Source: CALJXB01 sp965225935 (GTDB lineage: Bacteria; Pseudomonadota; Alphaproteobacteria; Kiloniellales; JAKSDN01). Taken from it: DNA of 64,000 nt. Shown here piece by piece: positions 41,761 to 50,018 of the stretch. The stretch's first letter is position 1, and each line of letters opens with the position of its first letter. The notes below the pieces were generated by a model. It was given only the letters and a program-made list of their open reading frames with translations. It was not told the DNA's origin and did no database searches. Location: contig CBDDCC010000001.1 of NCBI GenBank assembly GCA_965225935.1, positions 124,001 to 188,000 of the forward strand, written 5' to 3'. Position numbers and translations under genes: made by a program.

Positions 41761-42253
41761 AGAAACGCTCGCTTACGACTACTGCGACAGCCCGGTTGGC
41801 TCGCTGCTGCTTGCCGGCGACGCAGGCGGGCTGCGCCGTATCGTCTTCGCGAGCGAGGGCCGGAAGCACGAGCCGAAGTCCGGGTGGCACCGGGACGAGT
41901 CCCTCTTCGCCGAGGCTGCCCGGCAGCTCCGCGCCTACTTCGCCGGCGAGCTGACGCGCTTCGACCTGCCGCTCGGGTTGGCCGGCACCGCATTCCAGCG
42001 CAAGGTCTGGCGCGCCCTCCGCGAGATTCCCTTCGGCGAGACCACCTCCTATGGCGCGCTCGCCGCACGGATCGGACGGCCCAGCGCCTTCCGCGCGGTC
42101 GGCGGCGCCAACGGCGCCAATCCGCTGCCCATCGTCGTGCCTTGCCACCGGGTGATCGGGTCCGACAAGTCCCTGACCGGCTTCGGCGGTGGCATCGAGA
42201 TCAAGCGCTTTCTCTTGGAGCACGAACAGGCCTGCCGCGCCGCCGGGGCCTGA
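41747..42253 (+). CDS. Methylated-DNA-[protein]-cysteine S-methyltransferase (AdaB/Ogt-type)
   Basis: DNA repair protein that transfers methyl from O6-methylguanine to its own cysteine (EC 2.1.1.63). 168 residues. The acceptor is Cys133 in the signature VPCHRV; the DNA-binding helix-turn-helix with the arginine finger is at about 98-118 (TTSYGALAARIGRPSAFRAVGGANGANP, Arg/Asn hinge). The N-terminal ribonuclease-H-like domain covers about 1-75. ATG 41747 lies inside the end of the adaA-like gene, with GAGGAAG upstream, so the two are translated as a pair. Confidence 0.94.
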   Translation: MPASEETLAYDYCDSPVGSLLLAGDAGGLRRIVFASEGRKHEPKSGWHRDESLFAEAARQLRAYFAGELTRFDLPLGLAGTAFQRKVWRALREIPFGETTSYGALAARIGRPSAFRAVGGANGANPLPIVVPCHRVIGSDKSLTGFGGGIEIKRFLLEHEQACRAAGA

Positions 42254-42305
42254 GCGCCTACGCATTTGGAGAGTCCGGTCCGCCAATTGCGCCAGCCGCT
42301 GAAGG

Positions 42306-45300
42306 TCACGAGCGGTAGTCTGCGAGGGCGTCCTCCAGTACCGGCAGGTCCATGCGTAGACCCGCCCGCAGCCCCACGTCTCGCAGGCGCTGCAGCTCCT
42401 CATGCAGCGCCTCGTCGCGCCGGCCCCCGCCGTGGGCTGCGAGGGCCCGGCCGCGGGCGATGAAGAAGTCCGACCAGGGCAGCGGCTCGGCCCGCGTATA
42501 GTCCTCCAGGGCTGCGGCGAAGCGCTCCACCTCGTCCCAATCGCCAGCCCGCAGTGAGGCCTGCATGGCGTAGCGGTAGACGCCCAGGAAGTTGTGGCCC
42601 AGGGAGCCCCCGCGCATGAGCGCCTCGGCCTCGGCCAGAGCTGTCCTGCGATCCGCATCGTCATCTGTGACGGTAGCGAAGTAGCTCAGCATCCGCGGCG
42701 CCAGGAACCCGCGGCTGGTCTCGCGTGCCTTGGCGGCGTAACGCGCGATCATCTCGATAGCCTCGTCGTTCCTTCCCTGGCTTTGGAGCAGCTGCGTCTT
42801 GTGCCAGCCGATCGCAGGCTCCCAGGCGCGTGCGCCGAGCAGCGAGACCAGCTCGCACAAGCGCTCGACCAGCTCCGGCGCGCGGACCATGTCGGCCAGT
42901 TTGTACATGACGTAGAGCGCGCAGCTGACGGAGTTGAGCTCGGCGCGCCGGTGGCCGACCCGGTTCGACGATTCAGCTGAGGCGAGGGTCATCTCCCGCG
43001 CCTGATGCACCTCGTTGAGGAAATGCAGCGTCCAGCCCGCCATGGCTAGATTGGCCACCTCGATGCGGCCGAGACCCTGCCGGCGGCAGAGCGCAACGCA
43101 GTCGCTGAAGTAGCGGTGCGCCGAGGCCATCCGGCCTTCGGCGTAGGCGGCGTCTCCCATGCCGCTGAGCGAGCGCGCCTCGGCTTCGGTCGTTCCCGCC
43201 CTGCGCGCGGCCGCCAACGATTTGACGTGGGCCTCGCTGCAGTCCGCCACGTTGCCCAAGAGAAAGTGGAGATTGCCCCTTAGATGATAGAGCTGGGCCA
43301 GGTCCGAGACGAGGTCGTGCCGCACGGCGATGGGCTCGGCCTGTTCCAGCAGCTCCAGAGCGTCGAGGGATCGATCGGAGAGCCTCTGCCCCTCCGCAAC
43401 GCCGATCCAGGCCTTGCAGCGCTCGATGTCGTCGTCGGCGCGCTCGAGGGCGCGGCGGTAGGCGGCCACGCTCTCGCCGACCAGGCCCGCATCGTTCAAG
43501 AGCTGCCCTTGCAGCAGCGTCAGGGAAAACTCCGCCGCGCCGTTCTCGGCCAGAGCGCGGCCGCGTTCGGCCAGCTCGAGGGCGCGGTCATAGCGATAGA
43601 GGGCCGCCTGCGCCTGGGCCGCGTCCCTGTAAGCCTCGGACGCTGCCGGGTCGCCCGCCCGGTCCAGGTGCTCGGCCCGCAGCACGAGGTCGCGCTCGGC
43701 GAACCAGCCGGCCGCGCGGCGGTGCAGCGCCTGCTGGTTCGTCCTCAACAGCGAGGCATAGACGCCGTCGCGGATCAGCGCGTGGGCGAAGAGGTAGTTG
43801 TCGGCCTCCGCGCGCACCAGGTGATGCTCGACAAGACTGGCGCAGTCGTATCCGGGGTCCTCCAGCAGGTGGCGGAGCAGGTCGAGGGCGAAGCGCTGGC
43901 CAATGGCCGAGGCGGCCTGCAAAGCGCGCTTGTCGGTGGGCGTCAGGCGGTCCATGCGCGCCAGCACCAGGCTCTGGATCGAGGCCGGCACCTCCTCGTC
44001 GCCGCGCTCCTCGGCGTTGCGCAGGAGCTGCTCGAGGAACAGCGGATTGCCCGCGGCGCGCTTGATGCAGTCCTGGGCGAAGCGCTCGTTCGCGTCGATG
44101 AAGGCCCCGGCGAGGGTGAGCGCCTCGGCCCGGCGCAGGGGCCCGAGGTCCAGGGTCATGAGCGGGCAGCCGCCCGCGGCCGCCCGCCAGGCCGGGTCCA
44201 AGGGGTAGCCCTGGACCCGCGAGGTCATGACCAGAAGCGCCGGGCAATCCGCCACGGCGTTGGCGATGGCGGCCAGATGGGCGAGCATCAGGGGCGAGGC
44301 CCAGTGGATGTCCTCGACGACCAGGAGCAGCGGCGCCTCGACGCTCACCCCGCGCACCAGGTCGGCGACGAGAGCGGAGCGTCCCTCCTTGCGGGTCTCG
44401 TTGTCCATGGCGTCGTAGGTGGCGCGGTCCTCGGTCGACTGCTCCAGGTCGAGCAGGTCGTTGAGGAAGACCCGCTGGCGGGCCGCCAGCAGCCCCTCGG
44501 CGATGGCCCGCCCGGCGGCGGCCCGGCGGAGCGGCTTGCCGCCGCCCGGCTTCACGCCCAGCAGGCTGCGCACGGCGGCACGGATCGCGTCCTGGCCCTT
44601 GCCGACGCCGAAGTCGAGCACCAGGCCCTTGTGGCAGGCGAAGCCGTTGGCGGCGGCGATCGCCGTGTACTCCTCGGCAAGCCGAGTCTTGCCGATCCCG
44701 GCCTCGCCGCGCACCACGACGGCCTGGCCCGCGCCGCTCGTGCGGCAGGCCTCGAGGATCCCGGCGAACTGGCCGAGCTCGGCTTGCCGGCCGACGAAGG
44801 CGACCCTGAGGCCGCTCTCCTCGCTGTTGCGCAGCGCGCCGGTACGCCAGGCGGCGACCGGGGCGTCGATCCCCTTGAGCCATATCTCTCCCAGCGAAAC
44901 GCAGCCGACACGCTCCGCCACCGCCCGCTGCACGGCGTCCGAGACCAGGGTCTCGCCCGGCGCCGCCTGCTCCTGAAGGCGGGCCGCCAGGTTCACCGAA
45001 TCGCCGATCACCGTGTACTCGCGGTGGGCACCGCTGCCGGTGCCGCTGGCGACCACCTGGCCGCTGGCGATGCCGATGTGGGCGCTGATCTTCTGCCCCG
45101 TCTCCGTGGAGAGCGCTGCCATGCGCTCGTGGATTTCCAGCGCCGCGCGCACGGCGCGCAAGGGATCGTCGTCGTGGGCGATGGGCGCTCCGAAGACCGC
45201 CATGACGTTGTCGCCCATATGCTTGTCGATGGAGCCGCCGAAGCCCTCGACGATGCCGTCGACGGTCTCGAAGTAGCGGTTGAGGAGGGCGTGGGTCTCC

Positions 45301-45602
45301 TCCGCGCCCAGCTTTCGCGAGAGCTCGGTGTAGCCGGCGATGTCCGAGAACAGCACGGTCGCCTGGCGGCGCTCGCCGGCGAGACCGGCGCGGTCCCGGA
45401 CGTCCGGTGCGGGCTGGCCCTGGGCCGATAGATGCCGGATGGCCCTCAGGATCGCCTTGCGGTCGGCCAGGCGCTCGACGCCCAGGTCCTTCAGGTCCTC
45501 GTTGGTAAGCTCGGGCAGCAGGGTTTCGTCGACGCCGTTCTCTTCGAAAGCCGCCGCGTGCCGTTCCAGTCCCAGTTCGCCCAGCCAGGCCTCGATGCTC
45601 AC
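42306..45602 (-). CDS. SAM domain-adenylate/guanylate cyclase-AAA ATPase-TPR regulatory protein
   Basis: Large multidomain regulator, 1098 residues from GTG 45602 (an earlier GTG at 45644 adds 14 residues). Order: SAM (sterile alpha motif) domain 3-60 (SIEAWLGELGLERHAAAF), class III nucleotide cyclase 75-260 with metal Asp87 (LFSDIAGYTEL), second Asp in HMGDNVMAVFG near 131 and transition-state region TVIGDSVNLAARLQ near 205, then an AAA/MalT-like ATPase with Walker A RGEAGIGKTRL near 310, and a C-terminal helical, TPR-like region (about 620-1090). Such proteins are likely cAMP producers gated by the ATPase and repeat domains. Ligand and target unknown. Stands alone after the adaB gene. Confidence 0.9.
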   Translation of the reverse strand: MSIEAWLGELGLERHAAAFEENGVDETLLPELTNEDLKDLGVERLADRKAILRAIRHLSAQGQPAPDVRDRAGLAGERRQATVLFSDIAGYTELSRKLGAEETHALLNRYFETVDGIVEGFGGSIDKHMGDNVMAVFGAPIAHDDDPLRAVRAALEIHERMAALSTETGQKISAHIGIASGQVVASGTGSGAHREYTVIGDSVNLAARLQEQAAPGETLVSDAVQRAVAERVGCVSLGEIWLKGIDAPVAAWRTGALRNSEESGLRVAFVGRQAELGQFAGILEACRTSGAGQAVVVRGEAGIGKTRLAEEYTAIAAANGFACHKGLVLDFGVGKGQDAIRAAVRSLLGVKPGGGKPLRRAAAGRAIAEGLLAARQRVFLNDLLDLEQSTEDRATYDAMDNETRKEGRSALVADLVRGVSVEAPLLLVVEDIHWASPLMLAHLAAIANAVADCPALLVMTSRVQGYPLDPAWRAAAGGCPLMTLDLGPLRRAEALTLAGAFIDANERFAQDCIKRAAGNPLFLEQLLRNAEERGDEEVPASIQSLVLARMDRLTPTDKRALQAASAIGQRFALDLLRHLLEDPGYDCASLVEHHLVRAEADNYLFAHALIRDGVYASLLRTNQQALHRRAAGWFAERDLVLRAEHLDRAGDPAASEAYRDAAQAQAALYRYDRALELAERGRALAENGAAEFSLTLLQGQLLNDAGLVGESVAAYRRALERADDDIERCKAWIGVAEGQRLSDRSLDALELLEQAEPIAVRHDLVSDLAQLYHLRGNLHFLLGNVADCSEAHVKSLAAARRAGTTEAEARSLSGMGDAAYAEGRMASAHRYFSDCVALCRRQGLGRIEVANLAMAGWTLHFLNEVHQAREMTLASAESSNRVGHRRAELNSVSCALYVMYKLADMVRAPELVERLCELVSLLGARAWEPAIGWHKTQLLQSQGRNDEAIEMIARYAAKARETSRGFLAPRMLSYFATVTDDDADRRTALAEAEALMRGGSLGHNFLGVYRYAMQASLRAGDWDEVERFAAALEDYTRAEPLPWSDFFIARGRALAAHGGGRRDEALHEELQRLRDVGLRAGLRMDLPVLEDALADYRS

Positions 45603-45754
45603 CCTGGGTCCGCCGCGCAGTTGCGATGGCGGCGAGACTAGCACGAAGCGGGTGACGGGTTCTTCGGAGCATGTGCTGAGGGATTCGCGGTGCCCCGCGC
45701 GGATTCTGGTGACGGGATGTGGCCCGACGTGGTAGATTTCACGCCATGAGATCG

Positions 45755-45827
45755 AGAGACGACTACCGTCCTCCCTGCCGCGGGTAGGGACATGCGCGGC
45801 CGGTCCCGGAGGACCGCGGTCGTCTCT
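45755..45827. other. Inverted-repeat leader structure in the cyclase/Rieske intergenic region
   Basis: The 376-base gap 45603-45978 holds AGAGACGAC (45755-45763) paired with GTCGTCTCT (45819-45827), enclosing a second hairpin CGGTCC-cgga-GGACCG (45801-45816). A 13-codon frame ATG AGA TCG ... TAG starts at 45746. It lies 150-225 bases before the Rieske oxygenase ATG and could fold in its 5' leader. Whether it is regulatory is unknown. Confidence 0.3.
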
Positions 45828-45978
45828 TGCGTTGCGCGCCTTGCTGCGCGGGTCCGGCTCCTCGGACGACGCTTCTGGACAAGAGAGAAAAAGAGACGGC
45901 GGCGGCCTTCCGGCGGCCAGTGCGCTGCGGTCGTTCGGGTGCTTTCGGATTCAATCTTGTGCTTGGGAGGACATGGTC

Positions 45979-47133
45979 ATGGCTCTGTCGTTCGCCGATT
46001 TCGTGGACGCCAAGGCGCGGTCGCGGGTGATGGGGGAGGGCGGGCTCTGCAGCCGGCTGCCCTCGATGGCCTACACGGACCGGGAGTTCCTGAGGCTGGA
46101 ATACCGGCGCTGGCTCGCCGGCACCTGGCTCTTCGCCGGTCGCTGCCACGAGATCCCGAACCCCGGCGACGCCCGGCCGGTTCCGGGCCATCCCTTCTTT
46201 CTTGTGCGCGACAAGAAGGGCGAGGTGCGCGCCTTTCAGAACGCCTGCCGGCACCGGGGCCACGCCCTGATCGACGGTCCCTGCGAGGGCCTGCGGCGCC
46301 TCACCTGCCCCTACCACGCCTGGTCCTACGGCCTCGACGGGCACCTCATCGGCACGCCCCACTTCGGCGGCCACAAGGTCCACGCCGTCGAGGGCTTCGA
46401 GCCTGGGGACTACGGCCTGGTGCCGGTGCGCTGCGAGACCTGGCACGATTGGATCTTCCTCAACATCGACGGCGAGGCGCCGCCGTTCGCGGACTTCGTC
46501 GCGCCCATGGCGAACCTGCTTACCGACGTCGACTTCTCCAAGCTGGACCACTACCTCACCATCGACGCCGGCCCGCTGGAGCTCAACTGGAAGCTCGCCA
46601 TGGAGAACACCATGGAGCCCTACCATGTGCCGGTGGTGCACAAGGACACGGCGGCGGGCCAGCCCTTGAGCGCTCACCGGGCCTTCGTCGAGCGGCCGGT
46701 CATGGGCTGCACCGTCGACATCCCGGGCTCGGTCTACAGCAACAGCCCCGGCGACGGCGACATCGAGGCGCTCGACATGTCGAGCCGCTTCTACCTCAGG
46801 ACGCCCAACCTCTTCCTCACCACCTATGCGCCCGACACGCTGGTCGACACCCTGATCCTGCCGGACTCGCGCGATCCCGAGCGCTGCTACGTGCAGAACG
46901 CCTGGTACACGACGTCGGGAACGCGGCCGGACGCCGAGACCATCGAGCGCTGGCGGGTGCTCGAGGACGAGGTGCTGCAGGAGGACCTGAGGGTCATGCG
47001 CATGGTGGCCAAGGGATTGGAATCGGTGGCCGTGGACGACGGCGGCGTGCTCTCGCCGGCCTGGGAATCCTGCATCGCAGCCTTCTACGGCGAGCTGGTC
47101 GAGGCTATGGCGGACCGGCCGGGCGCGGCCTAA
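45979..47133 (+). CDS. Rieske non-heme iron oxygenase, alpha subunit
   Basis: Ring-hydroxylating-type oxygenase terminal component, 384 residues. The Rieske [2Fe-2S] ligands are in CRHRGH near 88 and CPYHAW near 107 (Cys-His/Cys-His); the mononuclear iron site of the catalytic domain is suggested by ENTMEPYHVPVVH near 210-222 (Glu/His facial triad) and a later Asp/Glu. The N-terminal sequence and single-subunit layout resemble oxygenases that demethylate or hydroxylate quaternary amines and other small molecules as well as aromatics. Two Met starts fit GGGAGG; ATG 45979 has the better spacing than 45973. No ferredoxin or reductase gene is next door. Heads an operon with an AhpD-like protein and an M14 deacylase. 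Confidence 0.87.
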   Translation: MALSFADFVDAKARSRVMGEGGLCSRLPSMAYTDREFLRLEYRRWLAGTWLFAGRCHEIPNPGDARPVPGHPFFLVRDKKGEVRAFQNACRHRGHALIDGPCEGLRRLTCPYHAWSYGLDGHLIGTPHFGGHKVHAVEGFEPGDYGLVPVRCETWHDWIFLNIDGEAPPFADFVAPMANLLTDVDFSKLDHYLTIDAGPLELNWKLAMENTMEPYHVPVVHKDTAAGQPLSAHRAFVERPVMGCTVDIPGSVYSNSPGDGDIEALDMSSRFYLRTPNLFLTTYAPDTLVDTLILPDSRDPERCYVQNAWYTTSGTRPDAETIERWRVLEDEVLQEDLRVMRMVAKGLESVAVDDGGVLSPAWESCIAAFYGELVEAMADRPGAA

Positions 47134-47168
47134 GCTGGCCCCGGGATTTCCTGGGGGAGCTGCGCGCC

Positions 47169-47747
47169 ATGAGCGAGACCTGCTGGATCGAGACCATCCC
47201 GGAGCACGAGGCCGAGGGGCGCCTGAAGGAAGCCTACGAGAGGGTCTGCCGGCCCGACGGGACCGTGCACAACCTCTACAAGGCCTTCAGCCTCTGGCCG
47301 ACGCCCATGCCCCCGGCCGACGCGCTCTACCGGGCGATCCTGCATAGCGATGACGCGGCGCTGCCCAAGTGGCTGCAGGAACTGATCAGCACTCAGGTCG
47401 CGATCCTGGCGGACTGCGCCTACGCCGCCACCCATCACGGCGCCAACTTCAAGGCGCTGCTCGGCGACGAGGCCCGGGGCGAGGAGATCCTCGCGGCCGT
47501 GCGCGCCGGCGCGCCGGAGCGGGTGCTGGGCGAGAAGGAGGCGGCCATGCTGTGCTACAACGCCAAGCTGGCGGAGCGTCCCGCCGAGATGAGCCAGGCC
47601 GACATCGGGGCCCTGCGTGCGGCCGGCGTCAGCGACGTGGAAATCCTGGAGGTCAATCAGATCGGCGCCAACTTCGCCTACTGGGTGCGGGTGATCAACG
47701 GCCTCGGTATCCGCCTGGGCGACGAGAGGATCGGTCTCTATGGCTAG
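47169..47747 (+). CDS. AhpD/carboxymuconolactone decarboxylase-like protein
   Basis: All-helical AhpD-like protein of 192 residues, related to the peroxidase-like (carboxymuconolactone decarboxylase) superfamily. The signature helix reads ILADCAYAATHHGANF near 87-102: the first Cys and the His pair are present, but the second Cys of the CxxC peroxidatic motif is Ala, so thiol peroxidase activity by the usual mechanism is unlikely. A second structural motif EILEVNQIGANFAYWVRV follows near 160. Start ATG 47169, 35 bases after the Rieske gene; operon with the M14 gene. Possibly a proton-transfer or redox partner of the Rieske pathway; function unassigned. Confidence 0.75.
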   Translation: MSETCWIETIPEHEAEGRLKEAYERVCRPDGTVHNLYKAFSLWPTPMPPADALYRAILHSDDAALPKWLQELISTQVAILADCAYAATHHGANFKALLGDEARGEEILAAVRAGAPERVLGEKEAAMLCYNAKLAERPAEMSQADIGALRAAGVSDVEILEVNQIGANFAYWVRVINGLGIRLGDERIGLYG

Positions 47748-47792
47748 CGGGCCGCGCGGTGCGAAGGGCCCGTTTCCCACGAGGACCGCGTG

Positions 47793-48815
47793 ATGACGGC
47801 TTTCCACAACGCGATCTCCTGCGATATCGACTTCGACCGGCTGGGGCGCCAGGTCTCTTTCCTGCGCCTCAGCCACTCCGACAACGAGAACGCCTTCGGC
47901 ACCATCCCCATCCCCATCGCGGTGATCGGGAACGGCGCAGGGCCGACGGTGCTGCTGACCGCCGGCAACCACGGCGACGAGTACGAGGGCCAGGTGATCC
48001 TCGGCCGCCTGATCCGGGAGACCGACCCGGCCGCGGTCAGGGGCCGGCTGATCGTGCTGCCGGCCCTCAACTACCCAGCTGTCCTCGCAGGCAGCAGGGT
48101 CTCGCCGCTGGACGGGCTCAATATGAACCGCAGCTTCCCCGGCGAGCCGCCGGATCTACCGACCCGCAGCATCGCGAACTTCGTCCATCGGGAGCTGATG
48201 CCACGCTGCGACGCGGGCATCGACCTCCACTCGGGCGGCACCGTGGGGAGCTTCCTGCCCTGCACTTTCGTCTGCACTCATCCCGACCGGGCCTTCACGG
48301 CGCGGCTGCTCGATCTCGCCGAGGCTTTCGCCGCGCCCTACGTCTACGCCGTCGACGGCCAAGGTTCGCCCAGCGGACTCGATCCGGTCGCCCACGGCCA
48401 TGGTGTCGCGCTCATCTCGACCGAGCTGGCGGGTGGCGCGTCGCTCGACCGCAGGGCGCTGGAGATCGGCCGGCGCGGGGTGGCGCGGGTGCTGCGACAC
48501 CTGGGAGTCCTCGAAGGCGAGGTTGAGGCGCCGGAGGCGCCGCCACGCTACCTCAAGGGCGGCGACCACGGCGACTACGTCATGGCGCCCCTGGAGGGTC
48601 TCTTCGAGCCCTACCAGGAGCTGGGCGAGACGGTGGAAGCGGGCGAGCCGGCGGGCGCCGTCCATCCCGTGGACGATCCGGCGCGCGACCCGGTCGAGGT
48701 GCGCTTCGAGCGCGCGGGCCTCATCCTCTCGCGACGGGTGCCGGCCCGGGTGCGGCGCGGGGACTATCTCTTCACGGTGCTCACGGAGGTGACGCGGGAG
48801 GAATTGCTGGGCTGA
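47793..48815 (+). CDS. M14-family succinylglutamate desuccinylase/aspartoacylase-like deacylase (DoeB-like)
   Basis: Zinc carboxypeptidase-fold amidohydrolase of 340 residues. Zinc ligands: His and Glu in AGNHGDEYEG near 59, His in GIDLHSGG near 152; catalytic Glu expected in STELAGG near 210. Enzymes of this group remove N-acyl groups from amino acids; DoeB cleaves N-alpha-acetyl-diaminobutyrate in ectoine breakdown. C-terminal beta-rich domain (about 250-340) as in AstE-like members. Start ATG 47793 (GTG 47790 also possible), 45 bases after the AhpD-like gene. Third gene of the Rieske operon; the acyl substrate is unknown. Confidence 0.83.
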   Translation: MTAFHNAISCDIDFDRLGRQVSFLRLSHSDNENAFGTIPIPIAVIGNGAGPTVLLTAGNHGDEYEGQVILGRLIRETDPAAVRGRLIVLPALNYPAVLAGSRVSPLDGLNMNRSFPGEPPDLPTRSIANFVHRELMPRCDAGIDLHSGGTVGSFLPCTFVCTHPDRAFTARLLDLAEAFAAPYVYAVDGQGSPSGLDPVAHGHGVALISTELAGGASLDRRALEIGRRGVARVLRHLGVLEGEVEAPEAPPRYLKGGDHGDYVMAPLEGLFEPYQELGETVEAGEPAGAVHPVDDPARDPVEVRFERAGLILSRRVPARVRRGDYLFTVLTEVTREELLG

Positions 48816-48830
48816 GGCCGGGCCGCCGTC

Positions 48831-49919
48831 TCACTCCACCGTGAAGGTCGGTGAGAACCAGGCCGGGTTGAGGGACTCCTCGGGGCCGATCAGGTCTACG
48901 TTCTCCGGCGTCACCATGCGGATCGCCGGCCCGGCGTGGGGCACCTCCAGCTTGCCCTCGAGGATGCGGATCGCCTGGTCGACGGCGAGGCGCCCCTGTA
49001 GCACCGGGAAGTCGGTGGGCGCCGCCAGGATGCGCCCGCGCTTGATGCCGCGGAAGACGGCGTGGGTGAAGTAGTCGGCGACGATTTGGATCTGGCCGGT
49101 CAGGCCGCGGGCCCGCAGGATGCTGACCGCCGACTCGGCCGTCACGGCACTGCCGACAATGTAGTCGATGTCCGGGCGTTCCTCCAGCGCCTCCTCGATG
49201 AGCAGCAGCTGGATCTCCTTGCCCGTGTCGCCCCACTTGGTGAGCACCACCTCGACGGCGCTGCCGGCTATGGCGTTGCGGAAGCCTTCCTCCACGAAGG
49301 CAACCCAGCCGGCGCCCGCAGGTCCCGGGAACCAGGCCACCTTGACCGGCGGGCTGCCGGCCGGATGCAGCGCCGCCAGGTACTCGCCGGCGCGCGCGCC
49401 CATGGTGACCCAGGAGACGCCCGACTTGGCCGAGACGCCCCGGTCGGCGATGTCGTTCACCGCCGAGACCACGGGGATCTCCTGCGCGATCTTCTCGACG
49501 GTGTCGCTCAGGCCTTCGAAGGAGACGGTGCCGACGATCAGCACGTCGGCGCCCGAGGCGACGCAGGCCTCGATCTGGGCGCGCTGGCGCTCCAGGTTGG
49601 GATAGCCGCCCGCCTCCACCAGCTTAAGGGCGACCCCGAGGCGCCGGGCCTCCTCCACCATGCCGTAGTTCACGCTCAGCCAGTAGGAGTCCTTGAGGTG
49701 CGGATAGGATGCGCAGATCACCCACTTGCGCGACGCCGCCTCCAGCGGCCGGTAATCGATCACCCGCGACGGGCTGCGGTAGTCGAACGGCGTCGACCAG
49801 GTCTCCAGCTCCCAGGTTTCGGCCGCGCGGGCCTGCGAAAGGGAAAGCCAGAGGGCGCCGCACGAGAGCGCAATGGCCAACGAACGCAAACAGATGGAAC
49901 GGATCGGCAGTAGGGTCAT
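48831..49919 (-). CDS. Periplasmic TorT-like/sugar-type binding protein (signal receptor)
   Basis: Periplasmic-binding-protein fold, 362 residues, close in layout to TorT, the TMAO-sensing receptor of TorS. Signal peptide: MTLLPIRSICLRSLAIALSCG..., cleaved near SQARA before AETWELETW. Core features: WVICASYPHLKDSYWLSVNYGMV near 63-84, ADVLIVGTVSFEGL near 125 and GSAVTAESAVSILRARGL near 255. ATG 49919 has GAGGACGAGG upstream; it diverges from the TorS-like kinase gene. A TorS/TorR-like pair is adjacent, so the role as sensor partner rather than transporter component is likely. The TMAO/related osmolyte ligand is inferred from genome context. Confidence 0.82.
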   Translation of the reverse strand: MTLLPIRSICLRSLAIALSCGALWLSLSQARAAETWELETWSTPFDYRSPSRVIDYRPLEAASRKWVICASYPHLKDSYWLSVNYGMVEEARRLGVALKLVEAGGYPNLERQRAQIEACVASGADVLIVGTVSFEGLSDTVEKIAQEIPVVSAVNDIADRGVSAKSGVSWVTMGARAGEYLAALHPAGSPPVKVAWFPGPAGAGWVAFVEEGFRNAIAGSAVEVVLTKWGDTGKEIQLLLIEEALEERPDIDYIVGSAVTAESAVSILRARGLTGQIQIVADYFTHAVFRGIKRGRILAAPTDFPVLQGRLAVDQAIRILEGKLEVPHAGPAIRMVTPENVDLIGPEESLNPAWFSPTFTVE

Positions 49920-50018
49920 TCCTCGTCCTCGATTGCGAATGCTACGCAAGGGTGGCGGAATTCGCTAGAGTAACGCCGAGAAGGGCGCCTGGAGACGTGC
50001 CCTCGGGAGGCGGTCGTA

